Part shown: one piece after another, positions 52,301-62,700 of the stretch
Layout of the letters: every line of letters starts with the position of its first letter
Numbering within the stretch: position 1 is the first letter of the stretch
NCBI GenBank assembly: GCA_963805605.1
Contig: CAWDUX010000002.1
Coordinates: 2,294,001-2,358,000 of the forward strand
Reading direction: 5' to 3'
From: Actinocatenispora sp963805605
GTDB lineage: Bacteria > Actinomycetota > Actinomycetes > Mycobacteriales > Micromonosporaceae
Length of the DNA stretch: 64,000 nt
The notes under the pieces: model-generated
Database searches by the model: none
What the model was told of the DNA's origin: nothing
The model's input: the letters and a program-made list of their open reading frames with translations, nothing else
Made by a program: the position numbers and the translations under genes

Positions 52301-54226
52301 GATGACGGCGTTCAGGGCGGCATCGAGCGCTGGGCGGTCAAGCCGGCCACGCAGCCGTATGGCGAACGGGAGAACGTACTCAGCATCGCCAGGATTCACC
52401 TGCTCCAGGAACCAGAGACGCTCCTGCCCGAACGAAGGTGGCAGGTCGCGCGCCCGGTCGACCTTGCGGATCGGATCGTCCACGATCTCGGCTTCAGCAC
52501 ACAACCGAGCCACTGCCCGAGCCGTCGGCTCCTCGAACAGGGCCGTCTTCGACAGATCGACTCGCAACCGGTCACGTATGCGAACCGCGGCCCGCATTGC
52601 GAGAAGGGAATCGCCGCCCAAGTCGAAGAAGTTGGCGTCCGGCCCCACGTCGCCTGTGCGGAGGAGGTCGGCGAACACATCAGCGACTATTCGCTGTTCG
52701 AGCGAGCCAGTCTCACCTGACTCTCCCTGGTTGAGATCGGGAGCCGGGAGCGCATCTCTGTCGACTTTGCCGTTACCCGTCAGCGGCAGGGCATCCAGGA
52801 CGACCACCACAGGGACCATGTGCGGCGGTAGGTGCCGCGCCACCGAGGATCGCAGGGCGCCGGGATCCAGGCTCGTCCCGGTCTCTGGAACGACGTAGGC
52901 GACCAGGATCCGATGCTCTGGCTGGTCTTCGCGTAAGACGACCACGTGGTCCGAGACCCCCGTCTGGTTCCCGATCGCAGTCTCGATCTCCCCGAGTTCC
53001 ACACGGAACCCTCGGATCTTCACCTGCGCGTCCGCGCGCCCGATGAAATCCAGGGCCCCGTCGGGCAGTCGTTTGACGAGGTCTCCTGTGCGGTACATGC
53101 GCTCGCCCGGACCGGCGAAGGGATCCGGGAGGAAGCGCGAAGCGGTCTCGCGGGAGGAATTCTGATAACCGCGCGCAACCCCTCCGCCACCGACGAAGAG
53201 CTCTCCGGTCACACCGACGTCAACCGGATCGAGATCGGGGCCCAGAACGTACGCGTTCTTGTCTGCCATGGTGTGGCCAATAGGAACGCTCTGCGCGGGG
53301 TCATGGCCATCGCAGAGAACATGGAATGTCACGCATGTCGTGCTCTCGGTGGGACCGTATCCATTGACCATCTGAAGATCGTGGCCCGCCCTGAGGACGC
53401 GCAGCATGGCTGAGGAAGAGGCGCGATCTCCACCCACCCAGACGTTCCTGAGGCCCAGCAGTGCCTCGACACAGTCGCTCGCGATCAGGTTGAACAGACC
53501 CGTGGTCAGGAAGAGCGCTGTGACATCGTGAGTGGCGATCTCGCGCTGCAGGTCCCGTGGTTCGAGCTCGCCCGGTGGCGCCACAACAATGGTGTGCCCG
53601 TTGAGCAGGGGCATCCACAACTCCTGTGTGGACGCGTCGAAATTGACCGGCGAGTGCATCAGCATTCGCTGGAATGCTGCACTGGCCCATACCGGGTCCG
53701 TCGCGAATCCCGCGACGTTCCGATGCGTGACAACGACGGCCTTGGGGCGACCCGTCGAACCCGAGGTGAACATGACGTAGCACGCCTGGTCAGGGTGTAC
53801 CGTCGGCCCGCCCGCCGCGGATACGTCGTGAGCCGTGCTCAGGACGGGCCCGGTGTCGACAATGTCGCAATGAAGATCGCCAACGAGCTGCGCTGTCGTG
53901 GAATCCGTAACCATGACGTCGGCACCGACCTGCCGCAGCAGATCGTTGATACGGGCGGGCGGATCGGCCGCAGACACTGGTACGTACGCAGCACCCGCAC
54001 GCAAGATGGCCAGGGTGCTGGCGATGAAGGAGCCGGACCGCTGCATCATCACGCCCACGCGGTCCTCGGCACCGACCCCCAGCCCCCGCAGGTGCGCAGC
54101 CATCACCAGTGACTGATCACGCAGTTCGCCGTAGGTGAGGACACGAGATCCATCGACAACCGCGATGGCATCGGGTCTTTTTTCGACCTGCTCATCGAAG
54201 AGGCTCATCAGATTAGCCGCCAACAT
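49328..54226 (-). CDS. NRPS, A-T-C-A-T
   Basis: A 1632-aa synthetase starting MLAANLMSLFDEQVEKRPDA, chosen because GGGGAG precedes the ATG; an upstream ATG has none. Domains: A1 (about 5-510; FTSGSTGRPKAVVV, YGPTESTTCV, RMYRTGDLV), T1 (about 520-580; FDLGGDSLLAMR), C (about 595-1040; VHHICADAW in place of HHxxxDG), A2 (about 1065-1545; YTSGSTGVPKGVL, YGPTECTMTT), T2 (about 1550-1620; FEAGGHSLLAAR). No TE. An A domain at the start makes it the probable loading synthetase. Pocket codes by hand: A1 D-A-Q-F-W-G-G-T-C-K, A2 D-A-R-S-V-S-Q-M-T-K; neither matches a code I know. Confidence 0.9.
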   Translation of the reverse strand: MLAANLMSLFDEQVEKRPDAIAVVDGSRVLTYGELRDQSLVMAAHLRGLGVGAEDRVGVMMQRSGSFIASTLAILRAGAAYVPVSAADPPARINDLLRQVGADVMVTDSTTAQLVGDLHCDIVDTGPVLSTAHDVSAAGGPTVHPDQACYVMFTSGSTGRPKAVVVTHRNVAGFATDPVWASAAFQRMLMHSPVNFDASTQELWMPLLNGHTIVVAPPGELEPRDLQREIATHDVTALFLTTGLFNLIASDCVEALLGLRNVWVGGDRASSSAMLRVLRAGHDLQMVNGYGPTESTTCVTFHVLCDGHDPAQSVPIGHTMADKNAYVLGPDLDPVDVGVTGELFVGGGGVARGYQNSSRETASRFLPDPFAGPGERMYRTGDLVKRLPDGALDFIGRADAQVKIRGFRVELGEIETAIGNQTGVSDHVVVLREDQPEHRILVAYVVPETGTSLDPGALRSSVARHLPPHMVPVVVVLDALPLTGNGKVDRDALPAPDLNQGESGETGSLEQRIVADVFADLLRTGDVGPDANFFDLGGDSLLAMRAAVRIRDRLRVDLSKTALFEEPTARAVARLCAEAEIVDDPIRKVDRARDLPPSFGQERLWFLEQVNPGDAEYVLPFAIRLRGRLDRPALDAALNAVIGRHEALRTRIVAVDGQPRQVVDLPEEKTILVERDLSELGAEALGHARQLVAAQALVPLDLESAPMLRAELLCLAPDDHVLSITVHHICADAWSLSVLRRELASEYRAITARTPSHGQTPRAQYADFAAWQRTQLTTGQMDAGLEYWTRHLTDAPVLSLPTDRERAASRSSGGRSVDLALAPHLATSLRELASDRNATLFMTLFSAFQILLSRYCNQWDIVTGTVSANRHRAEFEDVIGFFANTIALRTRINPCGTFLDVLEDVRRTCMDSFVYDDIPFERVVERIAPQRNLARQPVFQMMFVMQNTPEHVDGFGAVEVEDLEPPIQTSRFDLTLYVEPCADGFLLRFAHARDLFEEATVRRMAESYLQLLESLAQNPQRTVTGLALLTSEQRSVLTAANDTAHEVVHSTVGALVTRVAREKPDLVAVECGPRRLTYGELERRSRGIAACLRRRGVATEDRVGLFVQRGPDLVIAMLGILRSGATYVPLDVNLPTKRIAAIAADAQLSCVVTDRDFPVPGQNAYGVDDLAREDPQPDVDVKPENVAYLIYTSGSTGVPKGVLGTHRGLLNYLAYASRRYDLGKQDRVLQLPSPAYDASLRDMLVPLVAGARVILREPHIPMSPESLHTIVEKHGVTALLSTVPSMLRDFGVLSGETGRRLRLVVTSGESIRHAGNRPTGTGATVLLNQYGPTECTMTTTVSDCSRAGDNIGFPIINARVHLLDLWLREVPVDVVGEVYISGAGLARGYWRRPAETADHYIPDPFGEPGARMYRTGDCARRLDDGSLVFLGRNDRQVKVRGNRIELAEIEVALAQHPGVAGAAVRIWDEDTNPRVIAYAEKYSNGPAAGEPELRDHLAGALPDYMVPAAVVVLGRLPRTLSGKVDYGALPDARTRLARGTEHVAPRDTVEAGVAKIFCDLLGLESIGIHDNFFEAGGHSLLAARVIGRLKKVSASALTVTHLFESPTVAGLSKVLRDAHTAKMNQMFGADVE

Positions 54227-54282
54227 CGCTCCCCTTTCCGCAGCGTGACGCATGCGCAGCTGTCATTGGTCGCCGTAGGGCA

Positions 54283-55197
54283 CTACGTCAAGATCCATTC
54301 GAGCGTTGCCATGGCGCTGTAAAGTTTGAACTCCGCCTGCTTGAACGCAATGCTCCTGGGACCGTCCATGACAGAGGAGGTGACCTCCTCACCGCGATGA
54401 GCCGGAAGATCGTGCATGAAGTACGCATCCGGGTATCGACTCATGATTCTGTCGTCGACCTGGAACATCGAAAAATTTCGACGCCACTCTGGATCGGACT
54501 TTGATGTTCCTGTGGTCTGCCAGCGGGTTGTATAGACCACGTCAACCTCGTCGGGGAGTCGGTCCACCCCATGCATCTGACTGACCACGTTGCCGACGGC
54601 AAGCGACTGCGCGTACTCGAGGGTCTGCTGCTCGATCCCATATCGTGCGGGTGTGCACAGGGTCAGGTTGACACCGGCCATGGCGCAGGAGAGAGCCAGG
54701 GCCACAGCCGTGTTGTTTCCTTCGCCCATGTACAGGACCCGTAATCCGGCCGTCCGGCCGAAGGTGCTCCTCAGTATGGCGATATCGGCAAGGGCCTGGG
54801 TGGGATGCTCTTCGACACACATGGCGTTGATAAGCGACATGCTGCCCGCGTTCTTCGTCCAGACGCACAGGTCCTCCATGTTCGCGGAGCCATGCCTGAT
54901 GACGATTGCGTCCAGCATGCCTCCGAGCACGCGAGCCGTATCCTCCATGGACTCGCCGGTGTTGATCTGAAGATCGTCCGGACCGTAGTTCACGATGCTG
55001 GCGCCCATTTTCAGCGCCGCCGCGCTGAACGCAGTCCTGGTGCGTGTCGAAGTGTGCTGGAAGTAGATTCCCACGATCTTTCCCGCCAGTGAACCCCGGG
55101 CCATGCCGCGTTCGCGCGATATCGCCTCGGACCTGCCTGTGAGGCGGTCAAGGTCGTCGATCGTGAGGTCCGCGAGAGATACGAGATGGCGAGTCAA
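54283..55197 (-). CDS. Divergent ornithine-carbamoyltransferase-like enzyme
   Basis: A 304-aa protein (TTG start, GGGAG upstream, TGA of the preceding sORF overlaps it). Carbamoyl-phosphate motifs are intact: HTSTRTRTAFSAAALKMG near residue 50 and HPTQALADI near 131. The ornithine-side motifs are changed: the usual HCLP is HDLP (Asp263) and the SMG loop is TTRWQTTG (residues 223-230). So it transfers carbamoyl to another amine; with an SbnA homologue in the operon, diaminopropionate giving ureidoalanine is the candidate, as in tuberactinomycin pathways (inference). Confidence 0.82.
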   Translation of the reverse strand: MTRHLVSLADLTIDDLDRLTGRSEAISRERGMARGSLAGKIVGIYFQHTSTRTRTAFSAAALKMGASIVNYGPDDLQINTGESMEDTARVLGGMLDAIVIRHGSANMEDLCVWTKNAGSMSLINAMCVEEHPTQALADIAILRSTFGRTAGLRVLYMGEGNNTAVALALSCAMAGVNLTLCTPARYGIEQQTLEYAQSLAVGNVVSQMHGVDRLPDEVDVVYTTRWQTTGTSKSDPEWRRNFSMFQVDDRIMSRYPDAYFMHDLPAHRGEEVTSSVMDGPRSIAFKQAEFKLYSAMATLEWILT

Positions 55198-55331
55198 CGG
55201 TCCACTCCCGATGCCACGACCGAGGTGAGAGCCTTCCCCACGACGCCAAACCCGTCAGCCAGCTGCGAGTCCGTGCACGCCAGGGCTGACACCAGCCTGA
55301 GGTCGACGGGCGCTCCGAGATCAGTGATCAT
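55194..55331 (-). CDS. Coupled small ORF, 45 aa, no known family
   Basis: MITDLGAPVDLRLV... runs 45 codons from an ATG preceded by GGAG at 6 bases. Its ATG lies within the end of the exporter gene (the exporter TGA overlaps) and its TGA overlaps the TTG of the carbamoyltransferase gene, so it is coupled on both sides. About four fifths of third positions are G or C, like its neighbours. No homologous family is recognised. Confidence 0.6.
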   Translation of the reverse strand: MITDLGAPVDLRLVSALACTDSQLADGFGVVGKALTSVVASGVDR

Positions 55332-56664
55332 CGTCGTCTCCAACGGGAATGCGGGACAGTTTCGGGTTGGACACGGGTTCCTGTGAACCGGGATCCGGAA
55401 TCATGTCAGGAACGGTCTCTTCCTCTTCGGTACGAAGACTCGTCACGGGACCCCGTTGAATGGACGGGAGCAGCGTCGCAAGCACTGCCAGCAGAAGCAT
55501 GAAACCGGCCAGCGCGACGAAGGTGACTGTTGTACCGACCGCCTCCAACGCGAAGCCGCCTGCCAGTGAACCCAACGGGATCGCTCCGAATGTGAGGACC
55601 TTGGACCCGGTGGCAACACGGCCCTGCATCTCGTCGGGTGTCGCGGACACCCGCGCGGCCATGACGCTGACATTCCACAACGGGCCGACAAATGCCAGCC
55701 CGGCGAAGAGGACCGTATAGGCGACGGGCACCTGCAGGAAGATGAATACGGGCATGATTGCGGCCCAGACCCAGTGGGTCGTCAAGATCACCTTGGGAAG
55801 CGGGAGAGCGCGGTTGACCCGCGGCGCGACCGCCGCGCCAAGAATCCCACCGACTCCCGAGCCGGCGATTATGACACCGACCAGGAAGGGAGAAGCTTTC
55901 TGTTCCGTAGCACTGACGATCAGCGCGAGGGTCAGAACCTGAAAAAGGAAGTTGCTCCCTGCTATCAGCAGGGTCGTGCTACGGAAGAATGGTCGCGCCC
56001 ATAACCAGGCCAAGCCTCTGACAATCTCGGTACGCGACATCTTCAGCTTCTTCGAATCCGAATCGGCTTCTTGCAGCGGTCGCCTGATGAGCAGGACAGA
56101 GATGAGGGAGACCAGGTAGCTGACAGCATCGGCGACGAACGGAACCGCCCGCTGCACGCTGTAGAGCGCACCACCGAGTGGCTGGCCGAGCAGGACGGCC
56201 GCCCGCTCACGGGCTACCTGCCGGGCAAGCGCATCCGGAAACTGTTCATGGGGGACCAGTTGACGCAGTGCCCCGGGCTCGACCGCTCCCGCAAGAATCG
56301 TCAGCGTGCCTTCGATGAAGACTGCGACGGCGATCCAGGCTGTGTGCACGAACCCCAAAGCGACGGAACTCGCAACACCGGCCAACAACAACAACCGACC
56401 AACATCTGTTCCGATGAGCATCCGCCGTCGGTTCCACTTGTCAGCTAGTGCACCCAACGGCAGTTGTAGAAGCAGGTGCGGCAGTGTTGCCGTGAAGCCG
56501 ACCACACCGGCATCCGCCGCGGACCCGGTCAGTCCGAGAATGAGCAGCGGGTAGGCGATTGCTGAGCCGCGTGAACCGAGCAGGGAGATCGCTGATCCGA
56601 TCCAGAACAACTGGAAATCGCGGTTTCTGCGCAGCGGCGGGTAAGCCTGGATCTTGTCCGACAT
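55321..56664 (-). CDS. MFS exporter, EntS/MFS_3-like
   Basis: A 447-aa 12-helix transporter with AGGAGATACCG before the ATG. Starts LRRNRDFQLFWIGSAISLLG, LGALADKWNRRRMLIG in loop 2-3, and PGALRQLVPHEQF mid-protein, as in enterobactin-exporter-type MFS. The acidic C-terminus (GDDDDH) is unusual. It lies between two NRPS genes and likely exports the peptide. Confidence 0.85.
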   Translation of the reverse strand: MSDKIQAYPPLRRNRDFQLFWIGSAISLLGSRGSAIAYPLLILGLTGSAADAGVVGFTATLPHLLLQLPLGALADKWNRRRMLIGTDVGRLLLLAGVASSVALGFVHTAWIAVAVFIEGTLTILAGAVEPGALRQLVPHEQFPDALARQVARERAAVLLGQPLGGALYSVQRAVPFVADAVSYLVSLISVLLIRRPLQEADSDSKKLKMSRTEIVRGLAWLWARPFFRSTTLLIAGSNFLFQVLTLALIVSATEQKASPFLVGVIIAGSGVGGILGAAVAPRVNRALPLPKVILTTHWVWAAIMPVFIFLQVPVAYTVLFAGLAFVGPLWNVSVMAARVSATPDEMQGRVATGSKVLTFGAIPLGSLAGGFALEAVGTTVTFVALAGFMLLLAVLATLLPSIQRGPVTSLRTEEEETVPDMIPDPGSQEPVSNPKLSRIPVGDDDDH

Positions 56665-56708
56665 CGGTATCTCCTATGAAGGATTGATGCGCGCGGCGAA
56701 TTCGTCCA

Positions 56709-59700
56709 TCATTGCATCAATATGCTGACGAGACCTTCTACATGAGGGGATCGCAGGACGGTGAAGTGATCGCCGCTGATCCGCTTCACCTCGACTTCGC
56801 CCTCCGTGAGCTCCCGCCACCTGGCGATGTAGTCGTCGAGGTGGTGGCCTCGAATTACCTCGTGCTCTCCTTGCACGACCTCGTCACCGACAATGAGCCG
56901 CCATGACCCGGGAAACGTGTCGAAGCGGTAGGCGAGCTGGACCTCCAGCATCTGTCGCCACACGCCCACGCGCTGGAGCCAACTCGGCTCGAACGCGTCC
57001 TCGGAGACCGGCACACCGCGGTCGTCGTCGACAACGCTTCGCATGATTTGCACGACCTGACGACGGTCATCAGCTTCCGTCGCTGGAGAAGTTCCGTCGA
57101 GAATCCGTGTGAGCAGTCCTTCGCAGGTGCGCATGAGCGACAGCTCCTCGGTGAAGTTCTGCTCCATCCACAGATCCCCGACCGGGTCGAGCAGTGAGAA
57201 CTCCACGTCTTCCCCGTTGCAACGCAGTTCTTTCGCCATGTGCCATGCGATTGCCGCTCCACCGCACCAGCCCAACAGTCGGTACGGGCCCTTCGGGCGC
57301 CGTGACCTGAGCTCGTCCAGGTAACGCTCGGCCATCTGTTCCACCGAGATGAGCGGCACCTCGGTCCCATTGAGACCCGGCCACTCAAAGGCGACAACAG
57401 GCTGATCCTCTCCCGCAGCGTCCGCGAGTGGCGCATACCAGTGCCCGCTGCCACCGCCTGGGTGGACACAGAGCAGCGGCGGTTTCGATCCCGTCATTCG
57501 GAACCAGATGGCCGCAGGCTCCTCCGGCGTCTGCCCGGTGCCGGTGGACAGCGCAGCAAGGGCCGCGACGGTACGTTCGCTGACCAGATCCCGCAGCGTC
57601 AGCGTCAGACCGTGATCACGACGAAGATCGCCAATGACCTTGAGGGCCAGCAGCGACTGCCCACCTATCTGGAAGAAGTCTTCATGGATCCCGATCTCCT
57701 CCACGCCGAGGACACGGCTCCACACCGCAGCGATCGTCTTCTCTGTCGGCGTGCCCGGTGGCGCGGTGATGGTTCGTTGAGGCCGCACACTGGGGGCCGG
57801 TAGGGCCGCACGATCGATCTTTCCGCTGGCGGTGAGGGGAAACTCGACCAGCGAGACCCATTCTGTCGGCAGCATGTACTCGGGTAACCGGCCAGACAGG
57901 AACGCATGGAGTTCCGATCCATCCGGTGCACGGGTTCCCGCGGGAATGAAGTAGCCCACCAGCGTCACCTCGGCGCCCTCCCCTCGGGTACTGGCCACGG
58001 CCGCGCGCACCCCGGGATGCGTGGCGATCGCGTCCTCCACCTCCCCCAGTTCGATGCGGAAGCCTCGGATCTTCACCTGGTGATCCTTGCGACCGAGGAT
58101 TTCGAGCGCCACTGTGCTGCCCTGCGCCACGTCTCCGCTGCAGTACATCCGGGATCCAGGGCGGGAGCTGAAAGGGTCAGGAACGAATCGTTCGGCGGTC
58201 AGAGCGGGTTTACCGACATAGCCACGGGCAAGGCCGAGCCCGCCGATGTGAAGCTCACCCATGACGCCGTCCTGAACTGGACGGCTATCGCGATCGAGGA
58301 GGTAGACGGAGTTGTTCGCGATCGGCCACCAGGCGTTCCTGTCCAGTGCCACTTGCCGGGCCATGGACCATACCGTTGTCTCGGTGGGACCGTACATGTC
58401 CCAGACGGTTGCCCCTGACCTCACGAGGTCGGCGGCCAGTTGAGCGGGCAGCTTCTCGCCACCGCACAGCGCCGTGAATCCTTCCGGCGGTACCCAGTCA
58501 GCATCGAGAAGCAGCTGCCAGGTCACCGGCGTGGCCTGCATCATCGTGGCGCCACTACGTGTGAGCAGCTCGGTAAGCAGCGCTGGATCGGCCGCCTCGT
58601 CAGAGCTTGCGAGGATCACGGTGGCGCCGACCGCGAGCGGTGCGAAGAGTTCCAGGACCGAGATGTCGAACGCGACCGTGGTCACCGCGACGAGCACGGT
58701 GTCGGCGCTCATGCCCGGCCGGTCGATGATGGCGTGCACAAGGTTCTCGAACCCCTGCCGGGTCACGGCCACCCCCTTGGGCCGGCCGGTTGATCCCGAG
58801 GTGTAAATGACATAGGCGAGAGCCGCCGGTTCGACAGGCACGTCGGGATCGACCTCTGGCGCTCCGTCCAGATCGAGTTGGTCCGATCTGACTATCTCCG
58901 TGGTTCCGAGAGAACCATCGAGCACAGCGCTGTCGGTCAGTGCGAACCTGGCCGCCGAGTCATGAACCTGGTATTCAAGCCGCTTGACCGGGTGTCTGGG
59001 GTCCAGCGGAACATAGGCGCCGCCTGCTCGCAGGACCGCCAACAGTGCGACGACGAGGTCGACGTTGCGGCGAAGGCAGACAGCGACCAGAACCTCCGGA
59101 CCCACTCCCCGGCGTCGGAGGTAGCCCGCCAGTCTGTTGGCACGTCGGTTGAGCTCGGCATATGTCAGCCTCTGGGAACCACAGACCAGAGCCACGTCCT
59201 GGCCTCGCTGAGCCGCGATCCTCCGCACGGCCATCTCCGCGGGCGGCGCTGTGTCGTTGGCGTTCCAGCGGTCCCATGCCTGCTGAGTTTCCGGCGACCG
59301 GAACGTCCTACCTGCGTCGCCCGTGGGGTCGTCGGCCATCGCTGCCAGGACCTCACGGTAGAGCCTGCCGAGACACTCGAGATGTCGGCGGCTGATACGG
59401 GCGGCGTGCGCCGTCAGAATCATGGCGCCCGGCTCTGTGGAGACGTGCAGGGCAGCTTCGTTGGGGCTGTAGTCGGCGGCGTGTGCGTGATCCAGGGTGG
59501 AGTCGTCGACCTCAGTGAAGTTCAAGTAGTTGAATACGACCTCCGGTACGGGTACGAGGTCCGCCCAGTTGCTCTTCATGGCCGGAAGGGGGAAGAGCCG
59601 GTAAGGCAACAACTCCACCTCGGCACCGAGGACAGAACGAACCAGGTCCACCCACCGTCCGGCATGCAACTCGGCAACGAACGGCACCGTGTTCAGGAAC

Positions 59701-62700
59701 ATTCCTCGAACGTCGTCGCCGCCTTCCACCTCGGGTCGACCGTTGGTGATCAGGCCGGTGTGGAACCGACGCCGTCCGGTGGCTTCGCCGAGCGCTACGA
59801 GGTGCGCGGCGAGAAGCACGCTCTTCAAAGGGGCGCCGGCCGCGGCGGCAAGTCGGCCCAGGCCGTCAAGTAGGTCGGTGATCGGTATGACGAAGTCATG
59901 GAACTCGTTGCTGGTCTCGTCTGCGAAGCCACTCGGAATGGCCAGGGGTTCAGCCTGGCTCAATTTTTGCGACCAGAACATCCTGTGCGCGGACGATTGC
60001 ATCGCCGCGTGTTCGGCAGCGACAAAGTCAACGAAGCGTGGCCGCGTGCACGGAAGCGGAGCATCCGCACGTACCGGGGTCTGACCGGTGACAAATGATC
60101 GGTAGTCCGCCATCAGTTCACCCATCAGGACATGATGGCTCCAGCCGTCCAGGATTGCGTGGCACTCCGTAACCGATAGCCAGAATTCCTCGGGTCCGGT
60201 CTGATGGATGTCGAAGCGGATGAGCGGGGCCGAGCTGATCTCCAGTGGTTCGCGCCGCCGTGCACGGGCAAACGTGGTCAGCGCCGATTCCTGCTCCTGC
60301 GGGCCAAGGCTCCGCAGGTCGTGGTAGTGCACGTTGGCTCGAGCATGTGACCGGACGAGCTGTAGAGGTTGGTCAAAAGTGTCGAGATCGAAGCTGGTAC
60401 GGAGCGCCTCGTTCCTCTCGACCAGCAGATCGACAGCGGCCCGAAAAGAGGTCTCGTCGAAGGGGATACCGTCACGAATCCTCATGCTGGTGACATTGTG
60501 GTAGAGATTCAGATCCTGGTTGGAAAGCATTTCATAGAGCATCCCCGCCTGCAGCGCCGACACCGGATAGGCATCCTCGACATCGGCGGGTAGGGCACCT
60601 CGAGTCGCTTCGTCGATCATTGCGAGAGGTGGAATGAACTGTTTCGTGGAGGGCTGGTCCGCTCCGACGACAGACTTGAGCGCCGCGACAGTCTGACAGC
60701 CGAAGAGGTCGGCCACGGTCAGGGCTATGCCAACCTGCGCGAGGCGGCCCACCACCCGTACCGCCTTGATCGAGTCCCCTCCCAGAGCGAAGAAATTGTC
60801 GAAGGCCCCCACATCGTCGAGCCCGAGAACCTGCTGCCAGACCTCGGCCACTGTCTTCTCGAAAGAGTCCCTGGGCGGTACGTAGACCTGCCCGAGATGG
60901 GGCCGGGCGCCCTGAGGCGCGGGCAGGCTCCGCCGGTCGACCTTTCCGCTGGCATTCAGCGGAAGGGCGGAGAGCTCGATCCACCACGCCGGAAGCATGT
61001 ACGCGGGAATCCGATCGAGCATGAAGGACCGAAGGGAATCAACGGAGGGCATACCTTCGTGGGTGGGCACGACGTACGCAGCAAGACCACGGGCGACACC
61101 TTCTCCATGCGCATCGACCAGGGCTGCCTTCACCTCGGGATGTGCGCGGAGGGCGGACTCGACCTCGCCGAGTTCGATGCGGAAGCCTCGCACCTTGACC
61201 TGGTGGTCGCCGCGACCGAGATACTCGATGTCGTTCATTTCGAGCTGCCGGCCAGTATCGCCTGACCGGTACATTCTGGACCCTGGGGTCTCCGTGTACG
61301 GGTTGGGTACGAACCGCTCGGCGGTCAGGGCCGGTCGCCGCCAGTACCCTCTGGCGAGCCCTGGTCCGCAGACGTGGATCTCACCCGGGACACCATGCGC
61401 GGCCAGTCCCCCGGAGTTGTTCAGGACCCGCACGCCGAGGTCCCAGATGGGCCTGCCGATCATGGACCGGCCGCGCTCGATGTCCTTCGGCTGTATCTCC
61501 CGGTAGGTCACGTGCACTGTTGTCTCAGTGATCCCGAACATGTTCACGAACGTCGGAGCACGCTCGCCGAACCTGTCAAACCAGGGCGAGAGCTGCGACG
61601 GTGTCAACGCTTCGCCACCGAAGTAGACCGCCCGCAAGGAAGGGGCAGGTCTGGCGCCTTCCGCGATCTGCTCCGTGAGCCCGAGGAAAGCGGAGGGGGT
61701 CTGGCTGAGCCTGGAGACACGTTCCTCTCGCAGAACATCGAGGAGCAGAGCCGGCGAGCGGGCGACCTCGGTATCGATGATCACGGTGCGCCCCCCGTAG
61801 AGCAGGCCGGCCCACAGTTCCCATACCGAGAAGTCGAAACTGAACGAATGCGTACACGACCACACGTCGCCGGCGGAAAATCCGACCTCTCGTTCGACGC
61901 TGGTGAACAGCCGCATGATGTTGGCGTGCGTGACGGCGACGCCCTTGGGCTGCCCGGTCGATCCAGAGGTGTAGATGACGTAGGCGAGGTTGTCCGGGTG
62001 TACGGGGGAATCCGGAACGCTGTCCGGGAATTCACTGGCCTCGACCGTGGTCACGCCGAACGGCGCATCGACCGGGCCGCGATGTTCTCGATCGACGATC
62101 ACCAGGTCGGCGCCGACGTCCTTCATCATGTACGAGATGCGATCTGCAGGTAGTCGTGGATCGAGCGGGACGTAGAAGCCTCCCGCTTTGAGAACCGCAA
62201 GCATCGCAACTACGACATCAGCGCTTCGATTCATGAGAAGACCGACCGGGTCCTCAAGATCGACCCCAAGGCTGCGCAGCTTGTTTGCCAGCTGATTCGA
62301 ACGTGTCTCCAACTCGCCGTAACTGGTGACGGTGCGCTGGTGAACCAACGCCGGCGATTCGCTCTGCCGTCGTGCGATCGCAGCGAAGAGACGATGTAGT
62401 GGGAGACGGGGGGGAGCCAGGATCTGAGGATCCCGGGACAGTTCGTCACGCTCGGAGTCCGTGGAGATCGTCAGTTGGCCGATGGGCAGGAGGGGATCGG
62501 CAACGACCGATTCGAGCAGCCGGAGGAACTGGCGCGTCATCCGGCCTATCGTCTCCCGCTCGTACAACGCAGTGGCGTACTGCACGTCCAACAGGTAGGA
62601 GCCGTCGGTACGTTCCTGCATGGTCCACGTCAAGTCGAACTTCGCGGTCTCGTTGTCGACGCGCAGGATCTCGCCCTGGAGATCACCGATACGACATCCC

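Noticed and set aside
49328..54253. Upstream ATG at 54253 as start of the A-T-C-A-T synthetase
   Set aside because: No ribosome site precedes it; the ATG at 54226 has GGGGAG at good distance and the domain starts soon after.
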